A stretch of DNA of 64,000 nt from Runella sp. MFBS21. GTDB lineage: Bacteria; Bacteroidota; Bacteroidia; Cytophagales; Spirosomataceae. This document shows positions 8,452-16,252 of this stretch, piece after piece. The notes under the pieces are model-generated. The model did no database searches, was not told the origin of the DNA, and saw only the letters and a program-made list of their open reading frames with translations. The stretch covers positions 332,977-396,976 of the forward strand of contig NZ_JARNTW010000004.1 in the NCBI RefSeq assembly GCF_029433105.1, read 5' to 3'. Position 1 is the first letter of the stretch. Each line of letters starts with the position of its first letter. Position numbers and translations under genes: made by a program.

Positions 8452-9888
8452 CTACAAAATATACTGACTCAAATCGCGATTTTTGACTAAACCAGAGAGG
8501 CGCTCTTGGACGAGTTCTTTGGTAACTACTACGTGGGCATTGGCTCCAATAACATCCGGTATATCAAACATAAAGTCATTGAGCAAAGTACTCATTACGG
8601 TTTGTAAACGGCGCGCTCCGATGTTTTCAACGTCTGAGTTAATCGTAAAGGCCAGCTTAGCGATTTCGCGGAGGGCTTCGTCTTGAAAAGAAAGCTCTAC
8701 GCCTTCGGCCTCCATAAGAGCGTGATATTGACGCGTAAGAGAGTTGCGAGGTTCTTTCAGGATAAGATAAAAATCGTCTTCGGTGAGGCTTTGCAATTCT
8801 ACCCGAATCGGAAAACGGCCTTGTAGTTCAGGTATCAGGTCAGAAGGTTTGGAGACATGAAATGCTCCTGCCGCTACAAACAAAATATGGTCGGTTTTGA
8901 TAGGGCCGTATTTGGTATTGACATTGGAACCTTCCACAATCGGTAACAAATCGCGCTGTACACCTTCACGACTTACATCAGGCCCGCCACCTTTGCCGCC
9001 TGAATTGGCGATTTTATCAATTTCATCAATAAAAATAATTCCCAAATCTTCTGCCTTGCGAATAGCCTCTTCCTTTACTTCATCCATATCGATGAGCTTG
9101 GCGGCTTCTTCTTCAAGCAATATTTTGCGGGCATCGGCGATGGTCAGTTTTCGCTTTTTGCTGCGTTTGGGCATCATATTGCCAAGCATTTCTTGAAGAT
9201 TCATCATCGACACGTCATCAATCGGCCCCCCCATTACGCCAATGTTTGGAGAGGAAGAAGATTGCATATCGATTTCGATTTTTCGGTTTTCTAGCTCTCC
9301 TGCTTTTAATTTTTCACGAAAACGATTGCGTGTGCGTTCGTTGAGTTCATGGTCGGGCATGGAAGCGGCGGGAGGGGGCGGTTGTACTACGTCGTTGTCG
9401 TCTTTGATTTCAAAACCCACATTTGCCCGAGGAGTATTCTGGAATGAGGTATTGGGATACATGGGTGGAATCAACACATCCAAAATCATATCTTCTACAA
9501 TCTCTTGGGCTTTTTGCTTTACTTCTTCTTTCTTCGCGCTTTTTACCATATTGACAGCCTGCTCTACCAAGTCTCTCACCATGCTTTCGACATCGCGACC
9601 TACGTAGCCTACTTCGGTAAACTTAGAGGCTTCTACTTTTACAAAAGGTGCATTGGCAATTTTGGCCAAACGACGAGCTATTTCTGTTTTACCCACACCC
9701 GTAGCTCCAATCATCAGGATATTGTTGGGAATGATTTCTTTTTGCATTTCGGGAATACTATTCATGCGGCGCCAGCGATTTCGGAGGGCAATGGCTACAT
9801 TGCGCTTGGCGTCGTGTTGCCCGATGATATATTTGTCAAGTTCGGCGACTATCTCGCGGGGGGTCAGTTTGTCTAGTTGTGAGGACAT
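8452..9888 (-). CDS. hslU: ATP-dependent protease ATPase subunit HslU
   Basis: AAA+ unfoldase that feeds substrates to the HslV peptidase. 478 residues from the ATG at 9888 (MSSQLDKLTPREIVAELDKY, the family N-terminus). Walker A GATGVGKTE lies at residues 61-69, with the family segment EVGYVGRDVESMVRDL after it and Walker B IIFIDEIDKIA about residue 290. Between them is the long I-domain, here rich in Pro and acidic residues. The sensor and arginine-finger region follows (PELQGRFPIRVEL). The C-terminus DLSQYIL is the tail that docks into HslV, so a peptidase partner should exist, but hslV is not adjacent. Divergent from the lipoprotein gene, with overlapping promoters. Confidence 0.96.
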   Translation of the reverse strand: MSSQLDKLTPREIVAELDKYIIGQHDAKRNVAIALRNRWRRMNSIPEMQKEIIPNNILMIGATGVGKTEIARRLAKIANAPFVKVEASKFTEVGYVGRDVESMVRDLVEQAVNMVKSAKKEEVKQKAQEIVEDMILDVLIPPMYPNTSFQNTPRANVGFEIKDDNDVVQPPPPAASMPDHELNERTRNRFREKLKAGELENRKIEIDMQSSSSPNIGVMGGPIDDVSMMNLQEMLGNMMPKRSKKRKLTIADARKILLEEEAAKLIDMDEVKEEAIRKAEDLGIIFIDEIDKIANSGGKGGGPDVSREGVQRDLLPIVEGSNVNTKYGPIKTDHILFVAAGAFHVSKPSDLIPELQGRFPIRVELQSLTEDDFYLILKEPRNSLTRQYHALMEAEGVELSFQDEALREIAKLAFTINSDVENIGARRLQTVMSTLLNDFMFDIPDVIGANAHVVVTKELVQERLSGLVKNRDLSQYIL

Positions 9889-9912
9889 AAATGCAATGAA
9901 ATTTTTACAAAA

Positions 9913-9920
9913 CAAACGTA
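9913..9920 (-). promoter_or_regulatory. Putative -7 box of hslU
   Basis: On the minus strand TACGTTTG matches the Bacteroidota TAnnTTTG box, 25 bp before the hslU ATG. A TTTG lies only 16 nt upstream of it, shorter than the usual spacing. Confidence 0.4.
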
Positions 9921-9926
9921 GAAACG

Positions 9927-9957
9927 TTGGCAATTTCAAATTTGACCTCTATTTTTG
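9927..9957 (+). promoter_or_regulatory. Putative promoter of the lipoprotein gene
   Basis: TTG at 9927-9929, a 20-nt spacer and TATTTTTG at 9950-9957 match the Bacteroidota -33/-7 pattern. The box ends 27 bp before the lipoprotein ATG, back to back with the hslU promoter. Confidence 0.55.
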
Positions 9958-9984
9958 TACAAATTTGATAAACGAATCTTGAAG

Positions 9985-10275
9985 ATGAAACGTAACTTTC
10001 TGAAAATAAGTGCTTTAATGTTGGCTATTTCTTTAGCCTCGTGTAAGTATCAAAAGAACAATACCATTGACCAACCAGATGTGCGTGCGGGCGATGAGTA
10101 TGTTTATGGCGTGCACCCTGATTCGGCCGCTCGTCAGACTAAGATTAAATACACCGCAAAACCTGAGTTAGAGCAGCGTACTAATGCCATCCGTGAGAAA
10201 TTGTTTGGCGGCGCTACTCCTGAAGCTAGCGCTCCTGTAGCTGCGGTAGCTGACTCTGCGGCTAAAACCAACTAA
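9985..10275 (+). CDS. Small predicted lipoprotein
   Basis: 96 residues from the ATG at 9985, which places a lipoprotein signal at the start: KRNFLK, a hydrophobic core, and the lipobox SLASC with Cys20 as the lipidated residue. The mature part is hydrophilic (KYQKNNTIDQPDVRAGDEYV) and ends in an Ala-rich, probably disordered tail. I do not recognise a family or function. It has its own promoter-like site, and a terminator follows 25 bp later, so it appears monocistronic. Confidence 0.75.
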   Translation: MKRNFLKISALMLAISLASCKYQKNNTIDQPDVRAGDEYVYGVHPDSAARQTKIKYTAKPELEQRTNAIREKLFGGATPEASAPVAAVADSAAKTN

Positions 10276-10299
10276 GCATTTTCTATTTTAATATAATCT

Positions 10300-10334
10300 A
10301 AGAAGCGACGTTCATTAAAGCGTCGCTTCTTTTG
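10300..10334 (+). terminator. Intrinsic terminator after the lipoprotein gene
   Basis: Perfect 11-bp GC-rich stem (AAGAAGCGACG at 10300-10310 with its complement at 10321-10331), a 10-nt loop and a trailing TTT. Confidence 0.85.
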
Positions 10335-10362
10335 TTTCTGCTACCAACAAACTTTTACTCTC

Positions 10363-10821
10363 ATGAAAAAAAAGCTACTTTTTAGTATGGTACTAATGGC
10401 AGTAGGTAGCCTAGCCTATGCCCAAAATGCGGAAGAAAACGCGGCTAAGTTGCCAATTCAACAACTTTTTGAAGGGATGAAAAAAAGTGACTCTTCGCTG
10501 GTACGCCAAACGCTAATGGTAGGCGCAAAGCTCGAAGGAATCACTAAAACGCCAAGCGGTGAAATGTCGGTTCGCTCAGATTCTTTTGAAGGCTTCTTGA
10601 AAAGTATTGGTAAAGCCACTCCGGGCGATTTGGACGAACGCCTTTCGTCGATTGAGATTAGAATTGATGGTGACTTAGCAACCGCTTGGACTCCCTATCA
10701 GTTTTATTACAAAGGAAATTTTAGTCATTGTGGGGTAAATGCTTTTCAGTTGATAAAAACAGCAAAAGGCTGGAAAATCTGGAGCATCATCGATACGCGA
10801 CGCAAAGACAATTGTAAATAA
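10363..10821 (+). CDS. Secreted NTF2/SnoaL-like protein
   Basis: 152 residues with a clear signal peptide (KKKLLFSMVLMAVGSLAYAQ). The rest resembles nuclear-transport-factor-2-like proteins of the DUF4440/lumazine-binding type found in Bacteroidota: an N-terminal helix pair (PIQQLFEGMKKSDSSLVRQT), a central LSSIEIRIDGDLATAWTPYQ strand pair, and the closing FQLIKTAKGWKIWSIIDTRR strand. These small cone-shaped domains often bind ligands, but no catalytic residues can be assigned. It lies between two terminator-like sites and has no obvious partner. Confidence 0.75.
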   Translation: MKKKLLFSMVLMAVGSLAYAQNAEENAAKLPIQQLFEGMKKSDSSLVRQTLMVGAKLEGITKTPSGEMSVRSDSFEGFLKSIGKATPGDLDERLSSIEIRIDGDLATAWTPYQFYYKGNFSHCGVNAFQLIKTAKGWKIWSIIDTRRKDNCK

Positions 10822-10856
10822 AAAGTCAACTCATAACTCAAAAAAGTATAGACCTC

Positions 10857-11111
10857 ATGCGCTACGTAGGAGATATTACAAGTACTGATACTTATAAAAT
10901 TGGGCTTTATACTTGGAACGGTAAATACATCGTGAAAGTAGAAGCAGGTTTGTATGAGCAAACTTACAAAATCAGCGAACTAGATTTTTTGGGCGATGAA
11001 TCAGATATTCGAAAGATATTTACTGATGAATCCTTCTTGAAAACCATTTTTGCTCGTTTTCAACAAATGCACAATGATTTTCAAGCTGTAGTACAGGCAT
11101 CCTGCCTGTAA
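10857..11111 (+). CDS. Small hypothetical protein whose 3' end lies in a REP repeat
   Basis: 84 residues, no signal peptide and no recognised domain. It begins MRYVGDITSTDTYKIGLYTW and is acidic/aromatic through FQQMHNDFQ. The last residues (VVQASCL) and the TAA stop are encoded by the REP-like hairpin at 11088-11110, so the repeat has replaced or extended the original C-terminus. It starts 36 bp after the NTF2-like gene and may be co-transcribed with it. Base composition looks like the neighbours, which supports a real gene. Confidence 0.65.
   Translation: MRYVGDITSTDTYKIGLYTWNGKYIVKVEAGLYEQTYKISELDFLGDESDIRKIFTDESFLKTIFARFQQMHNDFQAVVQASCL
11088..11110 (+). repeat. REP-like palindrome, family 1, copy c
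   Basis: GTAG head followed by TACAGGCA-TCC-TGCCTGTA (8-bp perfect stem). It overlaps the end of the 84-residue gene and supplies its stop codon. Confidence 0.8.
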
Positions 11112-11138
11112 AAATCAGAAAGTATAGTTAGTTTTAGT

Positions 11139-11160
11139 GTACCACAGGCATCCTGCCTGT
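11139..11160 (+). repeat. REP-like palindrome, family 1, copy d
   Basis: Degenerate GTAC head and ACAGGCA-TCC-TGCCTGT hairpin, 51 bp after copy c in the same orientation. Confidence 0.75.
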
Positions 11161-11198
11161 AAATTTGTGAGGTATAACTGATTTCAAATTTTTATGTA

Positions 11199-11219
11199 TT
11201 ACAGGCAGGATGCCTGTAA
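11199..11219 (-). repeat. REP-like palindrome, family 1, copy e
   Basis: TTACAGGCA-GGA-TGCCTGTAA, a 9-bp perfect stem in the opposite orientation to copies c and d. No GTRG head is visible on this copy. Confidence 0.75.
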
Positions 11220-11234
11220 AAACTAATATCAAAT

Positions 11235-11278
11235 TTTTATGCAAGCTTCCCTGATTGAGGAGGGAAGCTTGCATAAAA
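11235..11278. terminator. Bidirectional terminator, 18-bp perfect stem
   Basis: Perfect 18-bp inverted repeat (11235-11252 and 11261-11278) with an 8-nt loop, ending in A and T runs on both sides. It separates the 84-residue gene and REP cluster from the convergent HtrA gene, whose stop is 7 bp away. Confidence 0.85.
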
Positions 11279-11284
11279 GTCTTC

Positions 11285-12295
11285 TTACTTCAATTCACCC
11301 GGAATCACCGTTATTTTTTTCGCTAAATTATTTCGCAATATCGTCACTTGGCTACGTCTTCCGATGGTGTCTTCGATCAGTAACTTATGAAGGTCATCGA
11401 CTGAGCTTACGGGTTTTCCTTCAAAACCCACAATAATATCACCCGTCTGAAACTCAGAATTGTAAGCTACGCCGTCGGCTTCTACACTGACAATGTAGAT
11501 GCCGGTTTTGGTTTGCAACTGATTGTATTGCATGATACGGTCGGTGAGATTGATGAGTTGACCACCTATCCCTAAGTAACCTCTACGTACCCGCCCTTTC
11601 ATGATAAGCTGCCCTGCCACTTGGGCCGCGATATTGGAAGAGACCGCAAAACAAAGCCCCTGAGCTGGCAAAATAACGGCGGTATTTACCCCAATCACCT
11701 CTCCATGAGAATTGACCAAAGGCCCTCCTGAATTGCCGGGATTCAAGGAGGCATCCGTTTGGATGACATCATCAATCAACCGCCCACCCTCTGAGCGCAA
11801 GGAGCGCCCCAAGGCACTAATTACACCCGCTGTTACGGTATATTGAAAACCGTAAGGATTTCCAATCGCAATGGCTATTTGTCCTACTTGTAAGTTTTTG
11901 GAGTCACCAAAAGAAACTGCTTTTAGAGCATCACCATAAATTTTCAAAACCGCAATATCGGTGGCTGGGTCGCGGCCAATGACTTGGGCTTCAAACTCGC
12001 GTCCGTCTTGGAGCAGGGCTGAGATTTTGGTAGCGCCTGCTACTACGTGATTGTTGGTAATGACAAATCCGTCTGATGAAATCACAAAACCCGAGCCCGA
12101 ACCTTGCCCTTCATTGGGCTGCCGATTGCGAGGGTCTTTTTTGCCACTGACCTTGATTTGAACTACCGAATTGCTGACTTTTTTTGCTACATTTACCACC
12201 GTTTGGGAGTATGCGTCGAGCAGAGGCGCATCATTTTGTAAAACCGACGCGCCACCCTGGGTGGTGCCGGTAGGAGAATCGATGAATGCAATCAT
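11285..12295 (-). CDS. HtrA/DegP-type serine protease with PDZ, no signal peptide
   Basis: 336 residues. Trypsin-like HtrA core with the triad in family motifs: His in VITNNHVV (about residue 92), Asp in ATDIAVLK (about 122), Ser in NPGNSGGP (about 198). QGSGSGFVISSDGFV precedes the His. One C-terminal PDZ domain follows (RRGYLGIGGQL to the end, with VEADGVAYNSEFQTGDIIVG). Unlike canonical DegP, the N-terminus (MIAFIDSPTGTTQGGASVL) has no signal peptide or membrane anchor, so the protein may be cytoplasmic. No in-frame ATG with a hydrophobic segment is evident upstream. It is transcribed divergently from a 60-residue gene. Confidence 0.9.
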   Translation of the reverse strand: MIAFIDSPTGTTQGGASVLQNDAPLLDAYSQTVVNVAKKVSNSVVQIKVSGKKDPRNRQPNEGQGSGSGFVISSDGFVITNNHVVAGATKISALLQDGREFEAQVIGRDPATDIAVLKIYGDALKAVSFGDSKNLQVGQIAIAIGNPYGFQYTVTAGVISALGRSLRSEGGRLIDDVIQTDASLNPGNSGGPLVNSHGEVIGVNTAVILPAQGLCFAVSSNIAAQVAGQLIMKGRVRRGYLGIGGQLINLTDRIMQYNQLQTKTGIYIVSVEADGVAYNSEFQTGDIIVGFEGKPVSSVDDLHKLLIEDTIGRRSQVTILRNNLAKKITVIPGELK

Positions 12296-12371
12296 GGTGT
12301 TTTAGAGAATGAGATTGTAGTAGAGTCTCAATCCCTGTACCATCCAAAAAAAGAAGACATTTTGACAGACA

Positions 12372-12554
12372 ATGACCTTTGAAGAATACCTTATCAGTAA
12401 AAAAATAGACATAAAGGCATTTCGGCAACACGAAGCCGAGCGTTTTAGTGAGTGGGAAAGACTTTTTGCCCAGCTTCATCCCGAGAGCTTCACAGCTCAA
12501 AAAAAATTCCTGATTAATGATACTCGAAGAAAGTATCGGATAAAATTGGACTAA
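12372..12554 (+). CDS. Small conserved hypothetical protein
   Basis: 60 residues, highly charged and predicted helical (MTFEEYLISKKIDIKAFRQH, then ERFSEWERLFAQLHPESF), ending basic (RRKYRIKLD). No signal peptide or known domain. The codon pattern and the clean start-to-terminator placement suggest a real gene. It is divergent from the HtrA gene, with 76 bp between the starts. Function unknown. Confidence 0.65.
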   Translation: MTFEEYLISKKIDIKAFRQHEAERFSEWERLFAQLHPESFTAQKKFLINDTRRKYRIKLD

Positions 12555-12571
12555 TCAAGTTAGAATCAATG

Positions 12572-12605
12572 ATTTTGAGGTTTTTAGTAATAATCACCTC
12601 AAAAT
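12572..12605 (+). terminator. Probable terminator before sulfatase 1
   Basis: Ten-bp stem (ATTTTGAGGT at 12572-12581 and its complement at 12596-12605) with a 14-nt loop. It ends just before the sulfatase ATG at 12609, so it may instead act as a leader hairpin. Confidence 0.5.
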
Positions 12606-12608
12606 ATT

Positions 12609-13952
12609 ATGACTTCCGTATTCATTTTTCTGCGTTACCTTTCCTATCTCTTACTTTTAACCAATTTTACTTTTGCTCAAAAAAAGCCAAACATCATCAT
12701 GATTTTGGTGGATGATATGGGCTGGGGCGAAGTGGGCGTATATGGGTCTAAATACTGCCAAACACCTCATTTGGATGCCTTTGCCAAACAAGGCCTAAAA
12801 TTTAATAGCTTCTATGCCAACTCCACCGTATGCTCTCCGACCCGCGCAGCTTTGCTATCGGGCAAATACCCTGATTTGATAGGAGTGCCGGGCGTCATCA
12901 GAGGAAATACCCTCAATAGTTGGGGGTATTTTAATCCTAAAGTAAAGACCTTACCACAATTGCTAAAATCGGGAGGGTATCATACAGCTATGGTCGGTAA
13001 ATGGCACCTTGGGCTCGAACCCGAAAACCATCCCAATGAACGTGGATTTATGCACTTTCATGGGTTTTTGGAAGATATGATGGATGACTATTATACGCAT
13101 TTGCGAGAAGGCAAAAATTGGATGAGGCTCAATAAACAGACAGTTGACCCTAAAGGACATGCTACTGATGTATTTACAGATTGGGCGATAGAATATCTTG
13201 ACAATCAAAAGAAAAGCACTCAGCCCTTTTTTCTGTATTTGGCTTACAATGCGCCGCATTTTCCGATGCAACCTCCTCGCGAATGGCTCGATAAAATCAA
13301 AAAGAGGAATCCAAATCTTACCGAAAAAAGAGCACTTTTGACAGCCCTCATCGAGCATCTTGATGATAATATCGGAAGGGTAATGGCCGCCCTCCAGAAA
13401 AACAACCAAGCAGAAAATACGCTCATTGTATTTAGTAGCGATAATGGCGGCCTTCTCTCTACCGAAGCCGACAATGGACCTTGGAGAGGAGGCAAACAAA
13501 CAATGTATGAGGGAGGTCTTCGAGTGCCTACTATGGCCGTGTGGAAAAACAAAATTGTGGCCAACTCTCAGACCAACACTCCTGGATTGATGATGGATTT
13601 GCTGCCTACTTTTTGCGAAGTGGCTGGTGTCACGCCTCCTATGGATATTGATGGGAAATCATTGTTGTCAACGATGTTGGGAAAAAGCGTCACTTCTTTT
13701 GACCGAAGGGTGTTTTGGATGCGGCGCGAAGGAGGGGCTGATTATGGAGGCCAAGATTACTATGGAATGCGCGAAGGGCAGTGGAAGTTAGTACAAAACA
13801 ATCCTTTTGAGCCTTTTCAACTTTTCGATATGTCGGTAGACTCGCTGGAGACCCACGACCTTAAGAAAACAAATAAAGAAATATATGAATCACTCAGTAG
13901 AAAAATGCGTGTTCATCTTCAAAAAGTAGGAAGCGTACAATGGCAAAAGTAG
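12609..13952 (+). CDS. Secreted sulfatase (arylsulfatase type)
   Basis: Hydrolyses sulfate esters, probably on polysaccharides. 447 residues with a signal peptide ending about residue 24 (TNFTFAQ). The alkaline-phosphatase-fold sulfatase core follows: metal-binding DD at 35-36 in MILVDDMGWG, and the formylglycine motif CSPTR at residues 75-79 with Cys75 as the residue converted. Then KWHLG (Lys/His), the metal-site SSDNGG and the C-terminal DLLPTFCEVAG. The CxPxR form needs a maturation enzyme (formylglycine-generating enzyme or anSME), which is not in this window. It is followed 60 bp later by a second sulfatase on the same strand. Confidence 0.93.
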   Translation: MTSVFIFLRYLSYLLLLTNFTFAQKKPNIIMILVDDMGWGEVGVYGSKYCQTPHLDAFAKQGLKFNSFYANSTVCSPTRAALLSGKYPDLIGVPGVIRGNTLNSWGYFNPKVKTLPQLLKSGGYHTAMVGKWHLGLEPENHPNERGFMHFHGFLEDMMDDYYTHLREGKNWMRLNKQTVDPKGHATDVFTDWAIEYLDNQKKSTQPFFLYLAYNAPHFPMQPPREWLDKIKKRNPNLTEKRALLTALIEHLDDNIGRVMAALQKNNQAENTLIVFSSDNGGLLSTEADNGPWRGGKQTMYEGGLRVPTMAVWKNKIVANSQTNTPGLMMDLLPTFCEVAGVTPPMDIDGKSLLSTMLGKSVTSFDRRVFWMRREGGADYGGQDYYGMREGQWKLVQNNPFEPFQLFDMSVDSLETHDLKKTNKEIYESLSRKMRVHLQKVGSVQWQK

Positions 13953-14012
13953 TTTGCTATGTAGTTGTTTAAATAGAAAAACACAACTCCTAATCTTAAA
14001 CTCTTTTCACAA

Positions 14013-15416
14013 ATGAAACTTGTATTTGTTGGTTTACTAGCTTTTTTTGTAAGTACTGTTTATGCCCAAAAAAGACCCAATATCCTTTTTTGTATCGCTG
14101 ACGACTGGGGAAAACATGCCGGTGTGTATGGTGATAAAGTAGTTCAAACCCCCAATTTCGACCGTTTGGCCAAAGAAGGAGTGCTATTTACCAATGCTTT
14201 TTGCGGCTCGCCCTCCTGTACTCCTTCGCGTGCTACTATTCTGACAGGACGCTATCCCCATCAAAATGAAGAAAGCGGGAATCTTTGGAGTACCCTTCAA
14301 ATTAAATTACCTAATTATGCTCAGCTTCTCACTCAGCATGGTTATCATGTGGGTTTAGAACGTAAAGGTTGGGGACCTGGCAATTTTAAAGTAGGAGGTT
14401 ATGAACAAAATCCTGCGGGAAAGAGCTACCAAAATTTTGAAGAATTTTTAGCAAAAAGGCCTCAAGGCCAACCCTTCTGCTATTGGTTTGGCAGTCAAGA
14501 CCCACATCGGGATTATGTAAAAGGTACTGGAAAAGCCGCAGGCCTCAATCCTCAGCAAGTACGCGTACCAGCTTATTGGCCTGACCACCTCGAAGTACGT
14601 GAAGATATTCTTGATTATTATTATGAAGTACAGCGATTTGATCAAGAAGTAGGGGAGTTGATAAAAAAACTAGAAGCAATAGGAGAATTGGAAAATACCT
14701 TCATCGTAATCACTTCCGACAATGGTATGCCTTTTCCTAGAGCTAAGGCCAATATTTATGACGCAGGGACTAATTTGCCTTTGGTGTTTTATTGGAAAAA
14801 TCAATTATCTCCTCGCACGACTGACACGTTCATGAGCTTTGTGGATTTTGCCCCTACTTTTTTAGAAGTTGCAGGAGTACCGATTCCTAACATGGTCACG
14901 GGCAAAAGTTTGTTGCCTTTGCTGCAAGGCAAAAGCCAAGTGCATCGGAAGGAAGTATTTTTGGAACGTGAACGTCACGCTAATGTACGTCGAGGTGATA
15001 GGAGTTATCCTATTCGCGCTATCCGAAATACCGATTATTTGTACATTCAAAATCTTTCGCCAGACCAATGGCCGGCGGGTGATCCACAATTGTATTTTGC
15101 AGTAGGGCCTTATGGAGATGTAGACCCTAGTCCTACTAAAAAATTGGTGTTGAGTGACACCGTCGCTTACGCTAAATATTATCAGTTAATTTTTGCCAAG
15201 CGTCCTCAGGAAGAATTGTACGATTTGAGAAAAGACCCAGAGCAGCTCAGAAATGTAGCCCAATCTTCCGCTTATCAGAAAGAAAAACGCAAACTGAAAG
15301 CTCAGCTGGAGCAATGGCGTAAAGATACCCAAGATCCCAGAATGGAAGGAAAACAGCCTTTTGAATCTTATCCTTACTATGGCAACAACGCCGCCACCGA
15401 AAAGATGAAAAATTAG
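14013..15416 (+). CDS. Secreted sulfatase, N-sulfoglucosamine sulfohydrolase-like
   Basis: 467 residues with signal peptide KLVFVGLLAFFVSTVYAQ. DD at 30-31, formylglycine motif CTPSR at 69-73, then ITSDNGMPFPRAKANIYDAG and VDFAPTFLEVAGV. The pattern DDWGKHAGVYGD plus RAKANIYDAG is that of the heparan N-sulfatase (SGSH) subgroup, so amino-sugar N-sulfate is a plausible but unproven substrate. No TonB/SusCD system lies nearby. Probably co-transcribed with sulfatase 1. The 3' end overlaps the convergent cdaA gene by 4 bp. Confidence 0.92.
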   Translation: MKLVFVGLLAFFVSTVYAQKRPNILFCIADDWGKHAGVYGDKVVQTPNFDRLAKEGVLFTNAFCGSPSCTPSRATILTGRYPHQNEESGNLWSTLQIKLPNYAQLLTQHGYHVGLERKGWGPGNFKVGGYEQNPAGKSYQNFEEFLAKRPQGQPFCYWFGSQDPHRDYVKGTGKAAGLNPQQVRVPAYWPDHLEVREDILDYYYEVQRFDQEVGELIKKLEAIGELENTFIVITSDNGMPFPRAKANIYDAGTNLPLVFYWKNQLSPRTTDTFMSFVDFAPTFLEVAGVPIPNMVTGKSLLPLLQGKSQVHRKEVFLERERHANVRRGDRSYPIRAIRNTDYLYIQNLSPDQWPAGDPQLYFAVGPYGDVDPSPTKKLVLSDTVAYAKYYQLIFAKRPQEELYDLRKDPEQLRNVAQSSAYQKEKRKLKAQLEQWRKDTQDPRMEGKQPFESYPYYGNNAATEKMKN

Positions 15417-16219
15417 GCTTTGGTTTTACTTACTTCAAATAAGTACTTTTTGAGGCGTTCTTCTACTTCAGAAGCGGGAATGTTGCTGTGCAAATCTCCC
15501 TCTACGGCTAGCGAGATACGTCCTGTTTCTTCCGAAACCACTATCACGGCAGCATCCGTCACTTCGCTCATTCCCAACGCAGCCCGATGACGAAAGCCCA
15601 GATTGCCGTAATCGTCGCTATCAGAGACCGGAAGAATGCAGCGCGCTGCTTTGATGCGACCGTCGGCCACGATGACGCCGCCGTCGTTCATGGGGCTATA
15701 TTGATTGAAAAGGGCCAAAAAAAGGCGTTTGGAAAGTACGCTATCTACTTCTTCGCCTGTTTGGAGGTATTTGTCAAGCTCATCGTTTTTCTTAATCACA
15801 AGCAGCCCGCCCGTAAACTCTGACGACATGGCACGGATAGCTTCAATGATAGGTTTGATTTCGTTGATTTTATCAGCGGGAGTAGGCTGACGCAAAAAAC
15901 GCCCGATGAGGCGGTTGTTGGCAAAAGCGGTAGACTTACCTACAAAAAGTAAAAAGCGACGAATTTCTTGTTGAAAAATAACAATCAAAGCCACCGCACC
16001 TACTCCCATAAAGTATTCAAGGATTTTGGTAAGTAGCTCTAAACCAATGGCTCGTACAATTAAGTAAAAAAGATAAATCAGAAAATATCCTAAAAATACC
16101 CTGCTGGCCAAACTGCCTCTTACTAGATAATAAATTTGGAATAGCAGAAAGGCGACTAGGAAAATATCTAATACATCTACCCACTCAATATTTAAAAAAC
16201 CTATTTCAAACAAAAACAT
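15413..16219 (-). CDS. cdaA: Diadenylate cyclase CdaA
   Basis: Makes the second messenger c-di-AMP from two ATP. 268 residues: three N-terminal membrane helices (about 14-32, 42-60, 66-84), then the DAC (DisA_N) domain. The catalytic DGA motif appears as NDGG at residues 178-181 and the phosphate-binding RHR at 210-212 (GFRHRAALG). A C-terminal acidic/basic helix follows. In other Bacteroidota it often sits beside folP; here its downstream-strand neighbour is a DedA gene, 33 bp upstream and probably in the same operon. The 4-bp overlap with the convergent sulfatase is unusual but minor. Confidence 0.95.
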   Translation of the reverse strand: MFLFEIGFLNIEWVDVLDIFLVAFLLFQIYYLVRGSLASRVFLGYFLIYLFYLIVRAIGLELLTKILEYFMGVGAVALIVIFQQEIRRFLLFVGKSTAFANNRLIGRFLRQPTPADKINEIKPIIEAIRAMSSEFTGGLLVIKKNDELDKYLQTGEEVDSVLSKRLFLALFNQYSPMNDGGVIVADGRIKAARCILPVSDSDDYGNLGFRHRAALGMSEVTDAAVIVVSEETGRISLAVEGDLHSNIPASEVEERLKKYLFEVSKTKA

Positions 16220-16252
16220 TATAATCAGCAGTTTGCAGTTAAGACAATCGGA

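Noticed and set aside
9913-9957. A small RNA in the hslU/lipoprotein divergent region
   Set aside because: The sequence is accounted for by two back-to-back promoter-like sites, with no hairpin or terminator.
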